A stretch of 64,000 nt of DNA from Thaumarchaeota archaeon casp-thauma3. GTDB taxonomy: Archaea; Thermoproteota; Nitrososphaeria; Nitrososphaerales; Nitrosopumilaceae. Both the position numbers and the translations under genes were made by a program. The stretch lies in contig LFEY01000005.1 of the NCBI GenBank assembly GCA_001510275.1, forward strand, positions 1 to 64,000, in the 5' to 3' direction. The notes under the pieces were generated by a model, which saw only the letters and a program-made list of their open reading frames with translations, ran no database searches and was not told where the DNA came from. Below, piece by piece: positions 8,929 to 17,497 of this stretch (positions within the stretch are counted from its first letter, which is position 1; each line of letters begins with the position of its first letter).

Positions 8929-8982
8929 TTTGATTCATGGTTGGAGGTATTTATATTTTCAATGAAACAAAAATTGACCAGA

Positions 8983-11925
8983 TTATATTCTAATGATACC
9001 TTTTGTGACCAAGTATTGAATTGATTTTACAAAGTCTTCATCAGATATTTGATTGTCAGCACACCATTTTGCATTATTTTTTAACCAATTAGGAATTTTT
9101 TGTTCATTAATTGAACTGTGATCTGTAGGAGAGATGACAATGAATCCTTCTTCAATGAAATATTCAATTCCATCAATAAATTCAGAGTCAGAAATTATAG
9201 TTGAAGACCACGATTTTGCATTATTTTTGACCCAATTAGGAATTTCAGGATTAGAAACTAGAAAGGAGGTTGTGGATTTGCTTTTTAGTAGGCTGAATAT
9301 GTTAGCATTACCAAAAACATCCCGTGAATCATAATATTTTACATCAAGATTACCACCAGCTGAAGTAATTAATTCAGTTCCAGACTTGTTACATATTGTT
9401 GTAGGAATTTTAATAATTCCTTCAAAAGTTCCTGTATTAGGTCCAGTTTCAGTTAGAATGAACCCAGCAGTATCCAGACCCATATGTTCAACACCATTAA
9501 TAGTACAACGTTTGTAACGAATGTCTTTGAATAAAACTTCAAGTAAAATAGATCCATCTTTTCCAACAGTATCAACATTTTTAGAATTTGGATCATTGAT
9601 TACAGAATAAATATCAACTAAATCATTTTTTAAATTAAGATCTGGATCATGTAATGTGATTGTGACAGGTTGACCAAAACGATAAGATTGAGAGTCTGTA
9701 GATAAGATACCAGAAGTTGTGTTAATATTAGATTTTGTAGATGTTGTTGTAAAAACTCCAACTTTATCTAAATCAGAATAGGAAACAGATATTCCTTTAT
9801 CACCTACTAATCTATCTAAAAGAATAAATTTGATTTGATCATCAATTGGTTGTATAGTTTGAATAAATAGAGGATCAAAGATATTTAGTTGGTTGGCAAA
9901 TGAATATTCTATAGTCCCATCAAAAATAGAAGAATTATCAGATGTCTCTTCTAATTCAAATCGATAAATAGCGTTGTTTACATCATTAGAATTAACAATT
10001 CCAAATGAAAAGAAATCAAATATTATGGGTTGTGAATTAACTTCGCTTGAAATAGTTCCTTTACCATTAGAATCAAAAGTAATTACAAGATAAACAGTTC
10101 CACTTTTGCCAGAAATGGATTGTATAACAGAATTATCTAATTGGATAAACCCTTTTGGTGAGGATAAAGCTCCAGAATTAATTATTGTTACAGGTGAAGC
10201 TCCAAGAGACCCAAAAGAAAGGGTCATCGAAGTTTTTGTAAAATCAGAAATCTTAAGATCATTTGCAAAAGATCTCAAATCATAGTTAAGCCAATTGGTT
10301 CCATCAGAATTTGAAAGAGATGTGTCAATGAATAATGATTTTAAGTCAGAGGCAGAAATACCTAGATTTAGTGAGATTTTCTCAAAAGTGCCATTAGAAA
10401 CAGGGGAGGTATTAATAATTAATCGCGCAGAATTTTTGTCAGGGACAGAAGAATTTGCAGATTTACCAGAAGTTAACAAATCAGTAGATAAAGTAAAAAA
10501 ATCAACATCAGATGCATTTTCAAGGGTAATAGGATTTCCAATTTTTAATGTTGGAAGTATTGAAGAATCCCTAAAGGCATCTAAATTATCTCGTAAGCCA
10601 GAATTAAAGTTTTGATCAGAATCAACAAGAATTATAGGAATTTTGGTTCCAGGTTTCAAAGATTGTGAACCATCACCTATTGTTAATGTTGGAGCTAAGG
10701 AAATAGTGGCAGTAGAAGAGCCTGAAAGAATAGAGAGTAATTGTTTGTTGTATTCAACAGAACCAGTTTGTCCTCGTGGAGCATTAGCTAAAATTCCCAA
10801 AGTCGATTGGTCACTATGATCAGCATTATCAAAGATACCAGAATTTGACCTATCCTCTACTAATGTGAGAATTTCTGAAAAAGTCTGACTGCCATCAGAA
10901 ACACTAGTAGCAGGTTGTTCATTATTTGATTGTAACTCTATTACAGAACCTAAATTTACAGAAAGTTTTCCATTATTTTCAAATCCCAAAGTAGAAAGAT
11001 GTGGAATCAAATTTACTAAACCTGTTCCTCCATTTGCAGAACTAAAACCACTATTGTCATAGGCTTGATAAAATGTAGATGGACTAGAACCAATACCAAA
11101 TGTCCATGAATCCTGATCAGTAGGATCCTGATTTAATTGAAAGTCATTTACGGTTAGAAAAACCTCAGCATTTTTAGGATAAAAATCTCTATCAACACTA
11201 AAAGAAATATTTTGAATTTCATCATATTCAAGTGAAACCTCTTGTGATGGACCAGCTGAATTGTATTGAATGGTGACTCCATTAAAGGAATAAAGTTGAA
11301 TTAATGGCCAAGCATTAGAATTTAATCCAATTTGTCCAGTAGGTATATTGGGATTTGCGTTAATTGATTTTGGATGTCTAACTACATTATTCAAATTTGT
11401 AGAACCTGTTGGAGAGCCAGTACACGGACTAATTGAGGAATTACCATTAGTAAAATCTACCAAGCCTGCAGATTTTGGCACTGCAAATCCATCAGTTTCA
11501 GAAAGAGAAATTCCAAAAACTGAAGATGTTGTATCTTTACTACAGAAAACTCCAAAATCTAGTCCTTTACCAGCTAAACCAACTGTAGAATCTGCAGCTT
11601 TTGCCTTGTCAACATTTGCAAAATAAGCATACCAACTACCATCAGTTGTCTGAACCATTCGTAATGATTTTCCATTTAGTGTAACATCTGGTTCACCCCT
11701 TACTCCATCAAGATCATTTATGTTTGGATCACTGACAACTACTTCAATTACCATAGAGCCTGAAAAATGATTGTTAAATTGGGAATTTTCTGCGGAGACA
11801 AACAAGTTTGGGTTACTTGATGCCTCAGCATTCATAATAGGAATTAGTAAAATTATTGAGAAAATTGCCAGTAAATAGTGTATTTTATTCAATATCTCAA
11901 TATGTTGTATAATCACAAATAACAT
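8983..11925 (-). CDS. Large exported surface protein with C-terminal IPNWxKNNA repeats
   Basis: I begin the protein at ATG 11925 (MLFVIIQHIEILNK), giving 980 residues. A longer frame reaches 12000 but would overlap the divergent CDF gene. A signal peptide ends near MNAEASS. The mature chain is Ser/Thr/Asn-rich, acidic and beta-strand-like throughout, with repeated phrases such as DRNFYP/DSDQNFNSG and NSGIFDG typical of archaeal S-layer-type or adhesin beta domains. The end carries two copies of a roughly 40-residue helical repeat, IPNWVKNNAKSW...ISDSEFIDGIEY and IPNWLKNNAKWC...ISDEDFVKSIQY. The same motif appears in the gene fragment upstream of the TPR protein near 40263. No PEFG signal is present. 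Probably a cell-envelope protein; the precise role is unknown. Confidence 0.75.
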   Translation of the reverse strand: MLFVIIQHIEILNKIHYLLAIFSIILLIPIMNAEASSNPNLFVSAENSQFNNHFSGSMVIEVVVSDPNINDLDGVRGEPDVTLNGKSLRMVQTTDGSWYAYFANVDKAKAADSTVGLAGKGLDFGVFCSKDTTSSVFGISLSETDGFAVPKSAGLVDFTNGNSSISPCTGSPTGSTNLNNVVRHPKSINANPNIPTGQIGLNSNAWPLIQLYSFNGVTIQYNSAGPSQEVSLEYDEIQNISFSVDRDFYPKNAEVFLTVNDFQLNQDPTDQDSWTFGIGSSPSTFYQAYDNSGFSSANGGTGLVNLIPHLSTLGFENNGKLSVNLGSVIELQSNNEQPATSVSDGSQTFSEILTLVEDRSNSGIFDNADHSDQSTLGILANAPRGQTGSVEYNKQLLSILSGSSTATISLAPTLTIGDGSQSLKPGTKIPIILVDSDQNFNSGLRDNLDAFRDSSILPTLKIGNPITLENASDVDFFTLSTDLLTSGKSANSSVPDKNSARLIINTSPVSNGTFEKISLNLGISASDLKSLFIDTSLSNSDGTNWLNYDLRSFANDLKISDFTKTSMTLSFGSLGASPVTIINSGALSSPKGFIQLDNSVIQSISGKSGTVYLVITFDSNGKGTISSEVNSQPIIFDFFSFGIVNSNDVNNAIYRFELEETSDNSSIFDGTIEYSFANQLNIFDPLFIQTIQPIDDQIKFILLDRLVGDKGISVSYSDLDKVGVFTTTSTKSNINTTSGILSTDSQSYRFGQPVTITLHDPDLNLKNDLVDIYSVINDPNSKNVDTVGKDGSILLEVLFKDIRYKRCTINGVEHMGLDTAGFILTETGPNTGTFEGIIKIPTTICNKSGTELITSAGGNLDVKYYDSRDVFGNANIFSLLKSKSTTSFLVSNPEIPNWVKNNAKSWSSTIISDSEFIDGIEYFIEEGFIVISPTDHSSINEQKIPNWLKNNAKWCADNQISDEDFVKSIQYLVTKGIIRI

Positions 11926-11982
11926 TGTCGTAGCAGTTCTTCTTAGAAACTTGTAATACATGATAAGAAATATCAAAAAATA

Positions 11983-13341
11983 ATGAAAATGCTTGTTCAA
12001 AGGACCAAAGTTTTACAGATTTCACTTCTGGCTATTTTTTCGGCATTTTTAGTAGAATTAATTTTTGGTTTAATCTCAAACAGTCTTGCCCTAATTACAG
12101 ATAGTATTCATGCATTATTGGATAGTGTAGTTACTGTTGTCTTACTTTTGGCAGCAAGATTGGCAATCAAACCACCGGATGCAGAACATACCTATGGACA
12201 CGGAAAAATTGAATCATTAGGAGGATTAATTGGAGGAATGGCAATTTTTCTGATTGCCTGTTTTTTTATTTATGAGTCTATTAGTAGATTACAGAGTCCT
12301 CCACCAAGTATTCTGCCAGGATTGTTTGCAATAATTGGCGGATTATACACAATAGGAATTGATTTTTTTAGAATAGTTCTGTTAAGAAAATCAATTAAAA
12401 AAATTGGAGGTGCAACTCTCAAAGCAGATTTTTATCATGCATTTATGGATCTTGGTTCTACATTAGTTGCAATCATTGGAATAGTTTTGATATCATACGG
12501 ATTCTATTATGGAGATTTTGCTGCAGCATTAATTTTAGGAGTATTATTAGCAGTACTTAGTGTAAAACTGATCTACAAAACTGCATTAGATTTGACAGAT
12601 ATTATTTCACCTGAACTTGTAAAAGATGTAAAAGAGATTGCAACTTCAACAGAAGGAGTTATTGATGCAGGTCCAATACTTATGAGAAGATCTGGAGATA
12701 CAATTTTTGCGGATGTGACGATTTCATTAAGAGGTGATTCAAGTTTTGATAAAGCACATGAAATTAGTAATAATGTAGAGAAAAATATAAAAAATAAAAT
12801 GTCTAATGCAATAATTACAATCCATTTTGAACCTAATTGGAAAGATGTACCACTAGATGCAAAAATATTCGATATTGCAAAAAGTGTTAATGGTGTAAAA
12901 GAGGTTCATAACATCATCACACATAAAACTAGAGGAAAAATATTTTCTAATTTACATGTAATGGTAGATAGAGAAATCAATCTATTAGCAGCTCATAAAA
13001 TTTCTGAAATTATTGAACAAAGAATTCAAGAAAATATACCGGAAATTACACATGCTACAATTCATTTAGAACCATTTGTAACAATTCCTGAAAATTTTAA
13101 TGTAGAAGATAAAATTGTGGAAGAGGAAATCAGGGTAGTTTTAGAGAAATACTCAGAAATTAAAAAAATTGGTCGTATAGTATCTTTGAGTTTTGAGAAT
13201 ATTCTCAAGATAGACATAGATTGTTCATTTGATAAGGAATTATCAATTGAAAAAGTTCATGATTTGACAACAAAGATAGAACATGTCATTAGAGCACAAA
13301 TCAAAAAGTCTGTAATAACAATCCACCCAGAACCATACTAA
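11983..13341 (+). CDS. Cation diffusion facilitator (CDF) metal exporter
   Basis: A 452-residue CDF transporter that moves divalent cations, probably Zn2+ or Co2+, out of the cytoplasm by antiport. Six membrane helices occupy residues 10-205. The metal site is of the HD-HD type: DSIHALLD (H43, D47) in helix 2 and YHAFMD (H152, D156) in helix 5, a pattern associated with Zn rather than the DD-HD pattern of E. coli YiiP. The cytoplasmic end is unusually long: about 245 residues that read as three successive dimerisation-type domains (212-285, 286-360, 370-452), each closing with a phrase like IITIHFEP, ATIHLEP or ITIHPEP. The gene is divergent from the surface protein and convergent with the ZIP gene (4-base overlap). 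Confidence 0.9.
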   Translation: MKMLVQRTKVLQISLLAIFSAFLVELIFGLISNSLALITDSIHALLDSVVTVVLLLAARLAIKPPDAEHTYGHGKIESLGGLIGGMAIFLIACFFIYESISRLQSPPPSILPGLFAIIGGLYTIGIDFFRIVLLRKSIKKIGGATLKADFYHAFMDLGSTLVAIIGIVLISYGFYYGDFAAALILGVLLAVLSVKLIYKTALDLTDIISPELVKDVKEIATSTEGVIDAGPILMRRSGDTIFADVTISLRGDSSFDKAHEISNNVEKNIKNKMSNAIITIHFEPNWKDVPLDAKIFDIAKSVNGVKEVHNIITHKTRGKIFSNLHVMVDREINLLAAHKISEIIEQRIQENIPEITHATIHLEPFVTIPENFNVEDKIVEEEIRVVLEKYSEIKKIGRIVSLSFENILKIDIDCSFDKELSIEKVHDLTTKIEHVIRAQIKKSVITIHPEPY

Positions 13342-14531
13342 ACCAAAATACTTGTTAGATACATTACTAACATTCCTACTGCAAAACCAGATACCACTGC
13401 AGCACTCGAAAGATTTTTGTCACCTTCTTCTCGTATCCATCTCAATAATGTTATGATTACTTGGAATATTGCACCTGCTCCTATTGCAAGAAAAATCACT
13501 GAAGTAAATGGAGAGTAAACAAATCCACCTATCCATGCACCAAAAATAGCAGGAGAACCTGCAATTAATCCCAGTGCTGCAAGTTTTCCTATCAATGCTT
13601 TTCCTACCAATCCTTTTCCTCTGGACATTGGTGCTGCAATGGCAATGCCCTCAGTAGTATTGTGCAACGCAAACCCAACTATCAGAAAGGTACTAAATGC
13701 AATAGAACCTAAACCAACAGCTGCGCCAATTGCAAGTCCTTCTCCAAAATTATGCAGTCCAATTCCAATGGAAATCATTAGTGCAATAGCCACAGGTTTT
13801 GTGAGTCTAGAGGACTCTGCTCTTTTTACTAATTTTTCACCAGTGTAGTATAACCCTAAAAATGACAAGACTACAACTGTAACTACTAACAATGCACCAT
13901 TGAAACTGCCTGCAAGATTTTCTTCAGAAACTTCTAATGCCTCTTCAATAGAATCAATACCTAAGAACAGTAACAGTCCGGCAGTAAGTGCCAAAAAGAA
14001 ATGATATTTGTTTTTACTAATCCTTTTGATAAATGGAAGCCAAAGTAATCCAATCATTACAGGAATGATTCCAACATAAGTTCCAATTAATGCAAAGAAT
14101 CCAGCAAGTTCAAGGCTAGGTTCTAATGCAGGAGCGGCAGCCTCTATCTCTTTTTCAAATCTTGTTCCGTCCTCAATGGTTAATCCAATTATGTATGGTT
14201 CTGCTTCATTCCATTCAAATGGTATTCTAACCAAAGCCGTTTCGTATCGTTCTAGGAATCTATCGGGTTCAATGGCGGCAGGTTGTATTCTGTCATTAAT
14301 ATCAGCCATAACAACTTCAACGGGAATCGGTCCGGTATTTCTTACAGTTACAAGTATCTCAGAATCTACAAAATCAACCTTTTCCATAGTTATCTCAGGT
14401 AAAGGTATTCCAAAATCTAAAAGATCAGACCCTGGACCAAAAATGTATGCTACTAAAAGTATGAGAAACGCAAATGGGATAATCCCACTTGCCAGAATCT
14501 TACCTTTTGATGATTTATTGCTAATTTCCAT
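13338..14531 (-). CDS. ZIP-family metal transporter with N-terminal extracytoplasmic domain
   Basis: A 397-residue membrane protein of the ZIP family (importers of Zn2+, Fe2+, Mn2+). The metal-binding helices show LHNFGEGLAIG and LHNTTEGIAIA. Unusually, the usual eight-helix unit is preceded by a membrane helix (residues 12-33) and about 100 residues of beta-rich extracytoplasmic sequence (for example ILVTVRNTGPIPVEVV) that resembles an Ig-like or CARDB-like fold. The start codon lies inside the end of the multicopper oxidase gene (11-base overlap, 14521-14531), so the two are translationally coupled. That suggests the oxidase and the transporter act on the same metal. Direction and ion are inferred. 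Confidence 0.88.
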   Translation of the reverse strand: MEISNKSSKGKILASGIIPFAFLILLVAYIFGPGSDLLDFGIPLPEITMEKVDFVDSEILVTVRNTGPIPVEVVMADINDRIQPAAIEPDRFLERYETALVRIPFEWNEAEPYIIGLTIEDGTRFEKEIEAAAPALEPSLELAGFFALIGTYVGIIPVMIGLLWLPFIKRISKNKYHFFLALTAGLLLFLGIDSIEEALEVSEENLAGSFNGALLVVTVVVLSFLGLYYTGEKLVKRAESSRLTKPVAIALMISIGIGLHNFGEGLAIGAAVGLGSIAFSTFLIVGFALHNTTEGIAIAAPMSRGKGLVGKALIGKLAALGLIAGSPAIFGAWIGGFVYSPFTSVIFLAIGAGAIFQVIITLLRWIREEGDKNLSSAAVVSGFAVGMLVMYLTSILV

Positions 14532-15582
14532 AATCTATTCCTGTTTGTGATTTTTGATCTAGGTTGTCCTTAACTAGAAATATTCCAACCCAACCTTTTT
14601 CTGAAAATTCTACCTTGTGAGCGTGAAATAGATACTTTCCAGGATATTCATATTCAAATTCCATAATACCACGTTCGGTTTGTGATAAAGTAATCATATC
14701 AGTATAAAACGAAGGAACGATATCTGTTCCTGTTGGATAATATTTATACAAATTACCATGCAGATGTAAATTGTTTATTGGATCGAATTCTACCATATTG
14801 ACAACATAAATGCGAATTAATTCATTAGTGTTAATTTCAATAGGATGATGTTGATAATAAAATGGAATCGTGTTTGCAGCATAGAAATTGTTTTCGGTAT
14901 CAAAATCAGTGTCTAAACCATTTAGAACCATAACCATTTCATCTGCTACAGGTCTGCCTTCTTTTGGATCAACTATGTAAACTCCATACAGACCACGTAC
15001 AATATGTTCTTCAAGTGGCATCACATGACAGTGGTATGGATGAACACCAACAGGACCAGCTTCAAATTCATAAGTAAATTTACCTCCTTCCGGTCCAACT
15101 ATTTCAAATACACCATCCATCTCTGCTGGATGTATTCCATGAAAGTGCATCGTATGGGACTTTAAACCGTTGTTGATGAAATTTATACGGACAAGATCAC
15201 CCTCAGTAGCCCTTATGGTTGGACCTGGAACAGTACCGTTGAATGTCCATACATTAAAGAACACACCTGGTGAAACTTCCATAACTTTATCGTCTTCGGC
15301 AATAATCGTAAATTCTCTTAGAGTTGTACCGTCAGGTAACTGTGAAACTTTTCCATAGTTAAATTCTCGTAGGTATTTCATTGGGTCAAATTCCATAGTT
15401 GCACTAGTATACAGTGGATCCAATACTTCGCCTGTTGTCTTTATAACGCCACCAGTATGGGTAACAAAGACAGCCTCTTCTAGCTGAACACTAATCTCTT
15501 CTGTAAATGTAAAGTAAAGTGCAGACATCGCAATGATTACAGATATTGATGCGATCATTATTCTAGAACGATATTTTTTCAT
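14521..15582 (-). CDS. Two-domain multicopper oxidase, membrane-anchored or exported
   Basis: A 353-residue copper protein with an N-terminal hydrophobic helix (signal or anchor) after MKKYRSR. Domain 1 has HTMHFHGIH and HPYHCHVMPLEEH, i.e. the type 1 copper ligands plus bridging His residues. Domain 2 has HLHGNLYKYY and FHAHKVEF, where Ala replaces the type 1 Cys. So the blue copper site is only in domain 1, as in the two-domain oxidases called type C. Such enzymes form trimers and oxidise phenols, metal ions or nitrogen compounds; the substrate here is unknown. I start at ATG 15582 rather than GTG 15600 because a TATA-like AAATTTAAATTA lies at 15611-15623, placing the transcript start close to this ATG. 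It is followed by the overlapping ZIP gene. Confidence 0.9.
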   Translation of the reverse strand: MKKYRSRIMIASISVIIAMSALYFTFTEEISVQLEEAVFVTHTGGVIKTTGEVLDPLYTSATMEFDPMKYLREFNYGKVSQLPDGTTLREFTIIAEDDKVMEVSPGVFFNVWTFNGTVPGPTIRATEGDLVRINFINNGLKSHTMHFHGIHPAEMDGVFEIVGPEGGKFTYEFEAGPVGVHPYHCHVMPLEEHIVRGLYGVYIVDPKEGRPVADEMVMVLNGLDTDFDTENNFYAANTIPFYYQHHPIEINTNELIRIYVVNMVEFDPINNLHLHGNLYKYYPTGTDIVPSFYTDMITLSQTERGIMEFEYEYPGKYLFHAHKVEFSEKGWVGIFLVKDNLDQKSQTGIDYGN

Positions 15583-15725
15583 TAGAGATATTTGGCACAC
15601 TTCTCAATTGTAATTTAAATTTACCCTAAGCTAACTTTTTTAGTTTAATCTAACTTTATTATGAAAGATTATCTTACAAATTTTTAAAAAATTAGGTTTA
15701 AACTAAAGAAAATCAGTCCTAATTT
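15583..15725. promoter_or_regulatory. Divergent promoter with TTAG/CTAA palindromes (candidate metalloregulator sites)
   Basis: This region separates the minus-strand oxidase-ZIP operon from the plus-strand gene at 15726. Two imperfect palindromes of related sequence are visible: TTAGTTTAATCTAA at 15640-15653 and TTAGGTTTAAACTAAA at 15692-15707. Their centres are 53 bases apart, about five helical turns. A third partial copy, CCTAAGCTAAC, is at 15625-15635 beside the oxidase TATA-like element (15611-15623). The second palindrome directly follows the TATA-like AATTTTTAAAAAATT (15680-15693) of the plus-strand gene. TTAGG/CCTAA half-sites recall DtxR/MntR-family operators. The assignment is by resemblance only. 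Confidence 0.5.
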
Positions 15726-16226
15726 ATGCAGAAATCGGGAACAATAATAGTTGTATCAGGTACACTAATTGCTGTAGGATTAGTTTTGTTAGTTTTAGGA
15801 AATCAAATAATCCTAGAAGGAGTTAGTCAAGGAAATGAAAAAATAAGTTTAGATCAAACACTTACAATTTTGGCAGATTTTGATTCACAAGATACATCAA
15901 TTGGAGTTTTTGCGGTTCAAATAATGAAATTCAAAGATAACACATTTTCTGCAAAAGTGTTAGATTCATCAGATATTGAAATAATTTCTCAACCAATTGA
16001 TGAGGAATCTATTGAAAAAGAATTTGATGTTTTAGAGACTGGAACTTACAAACTAATCGTTGAAAGTACTAGTAATGAAGAAATCCTAGTATTTGCAGCT
16101 ATAGGGCCACTTCCAGATACAGGTAAGAAATCACTTGGTTTTATCTCAATGTATGTACTTGTTATTGGAATGGCAGGATTAGTAATAGGTGCAATATACG
16201 TAATTAAAAATAGAAAATCAGTTTAG
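15726..16226 (+). CDS. Membrane-anchored extracytoplasmic protein of unknown function
   Basis: A 166-residue protein with an N-terminal membrane helix (residues 7-30), a roughly 100-residue beta-rich outer domain (ISLDQTLTILADFDS... GTYKLIVEST) and a second helix near the C-terminus (IGMAGLVIGAIYVI) followed by a basic tail. The outer domain has the look of a small beta sandwich. It is divergent from the multicopper oxidase and shares its palindrome-bearing promoter, so it may be part of the same metal response. I do not recognise the family. Confidence 0.7.
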   Translation: MQKSGTIIVVSGTLIAVGLVLLVLGNQIILEGVSQGNEKISLDQTLTILADFDSQDTSIGVFAVQIMKFKDNTFSAKVLDSSDIEIISQPIDEESIEKEFDVLETGTYKLIVESTSNEEILVFAAIGPLPDTGKKSLGFISMYVLVIGMAGLVIGAIYVIKNRKSV

Positions 16227-16529
16227 ATAACTATCCATTTTTTCAAGACTATTGAGGGTAGCATCAAAATTCTCACTGTTTTCAACAATAGTAGTAAGTT
16301 TTTCAGAATTAGCAGTAAGTAAACATTTTCCATCATCAGAGTTTTTGGAAATGAATTCATGTTCTATCAAATAAGAGAGTCTTTCAAGAACCTCAGATTC
16401 AGATATAGAAGATTGTTGAGATAAAAATGAACACTCTTTTTCACCATCTTCAAGTTCTGCCAATATTAAAGAGGTTATAGGATCAAACATACAATCTACA
16501 ACTTTTTCTCGATCAAATGTTTCTTCCAT
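16218..16529 (-). CDS. Small winged-helix-like protein, possible regulator
   Basis: A 103-residue acidic protein. The arrangement DPITSLILAELEDGEKECSF followed by SISESEVLERLSYLIEHEFI and a short beta hairpin (DDGKCLLTANSEKL) fits a winged helix-turn-helix of the ArsR/MarR kind common in thaumarchaea. Three cysteines (positions 13, 33 and 64) could sense metal or redox state, but this is speculative. It is convergent with the preceding gene, overlapping 9 bases. It is the only regulator-like gene near the palindromes at 15640-15707. Confidence 0.65.
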   Translation of the reverse strand: MEETFDREKVVDCMFDPITSLILAELEDGEKECSFLSQQSSISESEVLERLSYLIEHEFISKNSDDGKCLLTANSEKLTTIVENSENFDATLNSLEKMDSYLN

Positions 16530-16614
16530 TTCTCTAGAATAGAAAATTTGGAAATTTATAACTTTTCAATCAGATTGCCAATAAGATAATTAAGAAAAAG
16601 ACACATACAGAAGC

Positions 16615-16767
16615 ATGCAAAAACTTTGCAGTAAAGATCTATCTGGAAAAGGTAAACACTGTTTTTGTATAGATATTGATGCCCAGCGAGGAGTCAAAAA
16701 ATGCTGTAAATGTAACCAATGGAATGTTCAAGGTAATAACTGGACAGAGGATGAAGACTTTAGATAA
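16615..16767 (+). CDS. 50-residue cysteine-rich mini-protein
   Basis: An ATG-started frame of 50 residues in an otherwise empty 356-base gap. It contains C5, then HCFC (C16, C18) and CCKC (C30, C31, C33), i.e. CxC and CCxC pairs spaced like a small zinc ribbon or metallothionein-like metal site, and ends in an acidic tail (NNWTEDEDFR). Codon use is normal for this genome. It lies 85 bases beyond the start of the divergent winged-helix-like gene and next to the metal-handling island, so a metal-binding role is plausible but unproven. Confidence 0.5.
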   Translation: MQKLCSKDLSGKGKHCFCIDIDAQRGVKKCCKCNQWNVQGNNWTEDEDFR

Positions 16768-16894
16768 TTTGAATTGAAAACGGTATTGTTATTGTGATTA
16801 GAGATAAAAATCATCAAAAAAAGAGTATTTGGAAAATCATATAATTTGACGCCTAGCATGGTTTTTATCGGGGATTCATAGAATTTTGGAATAC

Positions 16895-17488
16895 TTGAGT
16901 AGTCAGGAATACAGACACATTGTAAGGATTGTGGGCAACGATATCCCAGGAGAGAGAAAAACGCTTCTAGGATTGACTCAGATCAAAGGTATTGGGTACA
17001 ACTTTGCCACAGCAATTCTTGATACTCTAAAAATTAATACAAATTCCAATATTGGTAATCTTTCTGATGATAATGTTAAAGCAATTGAAAAATTAATTTT
17101 AGATCCAATTGGAGGAAATTTCCCAATTTGGTTTCTTAACAGAAGAAAAGATATCGAAACCGGAGCAGATTTGCATTTGTTAACATCAGATATTCCATTT
17201 ACATTAAGAAATGATATTGAAAGAGAAAGAATAACTGTAAGCTGGAGAGGTTATCGTCATCTAAGCGGTTTAAAGGTTAGAGGTCAGAGAACCAGAACTT
17301 CGGGTAGAAAAGGCGGAGCAGTTGGTGTTGCTAAAGCTGGATTGGTAGCTCCAAAGAAGGGAGACTCAGGAGCTCCAGCAGCAGATGCAGCAGCAGCTCC
17401 AGCAGATGCAGCAGCAGCTCCAACAGCAGGAAAGAAAGAAGTCCCAACAGCAGGAAAGAAAGAAGTCCCAGTGGAGAAAACTAAATAG
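16895..17488 (+). CDS. rps13: 30S ribosomal protein uS13
   Basis: An archaeal uS13 of about 197 residues with [13 protein letters not shown] at the start, the helix-two-turn-helix [13 protein letters not shown], and the conserved [13 protein letters not shown] near the end of the core. uS13 sits at the head of the small subunit and contacts P-site tRNA and the large subunit. The core is followed by about 45 residues of Ala/Pro-rich and Lys/Glu-rich sequence built from tandem DNA repeats. I choose TTG 16895; an upstream in-frame TTG at 16886 would add three residues. A TATA-like TTTTTATC at about 16862 fits either start as leaderless. uS4 follows 9 bases later. Confidence 0.95.
   Translation: MSSQEYRHIVRIVGNDIPGERKTLLGLTQIKGIGYNFATAILDTLKINTNSNIGNLSDDNVKAIEKLILDPIGGNFPIWFLNRRKDIETGADLHLLTSDIPFTLRNDIERERITVSWRGYRHLSGLKVRGQRTRTSGRKGGAVGVAKAGLVAPKKGDSGAPAADAAAAPADAAAAPTAGKKEVPTAGKKEVPVEKTK
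17380..17470 (+). repeat. Tandem repeats in the uS13 C-terminal tail
   Basis: Two perfect 21-base copies (17380-17400, 17401-17421) encode the AADAAAAP repeat, and two perfect 24-base copies (17423-17446, 17447-17470) encode TAGKKEVP. Both lie in the low-complexity tail of uS13. Perfect identity suggests recent duplication by slippage. Confidence 0.9.
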
Positions 17489-17497
17489 GTGTTTTGA

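Noticed and set aside
11926-12000. Longer N-terminus for the large surface protein
   Set aside because: It would overlap the start of the divergent CDF gene and places residues before a good signal peptide; ATG 11925 fits better.
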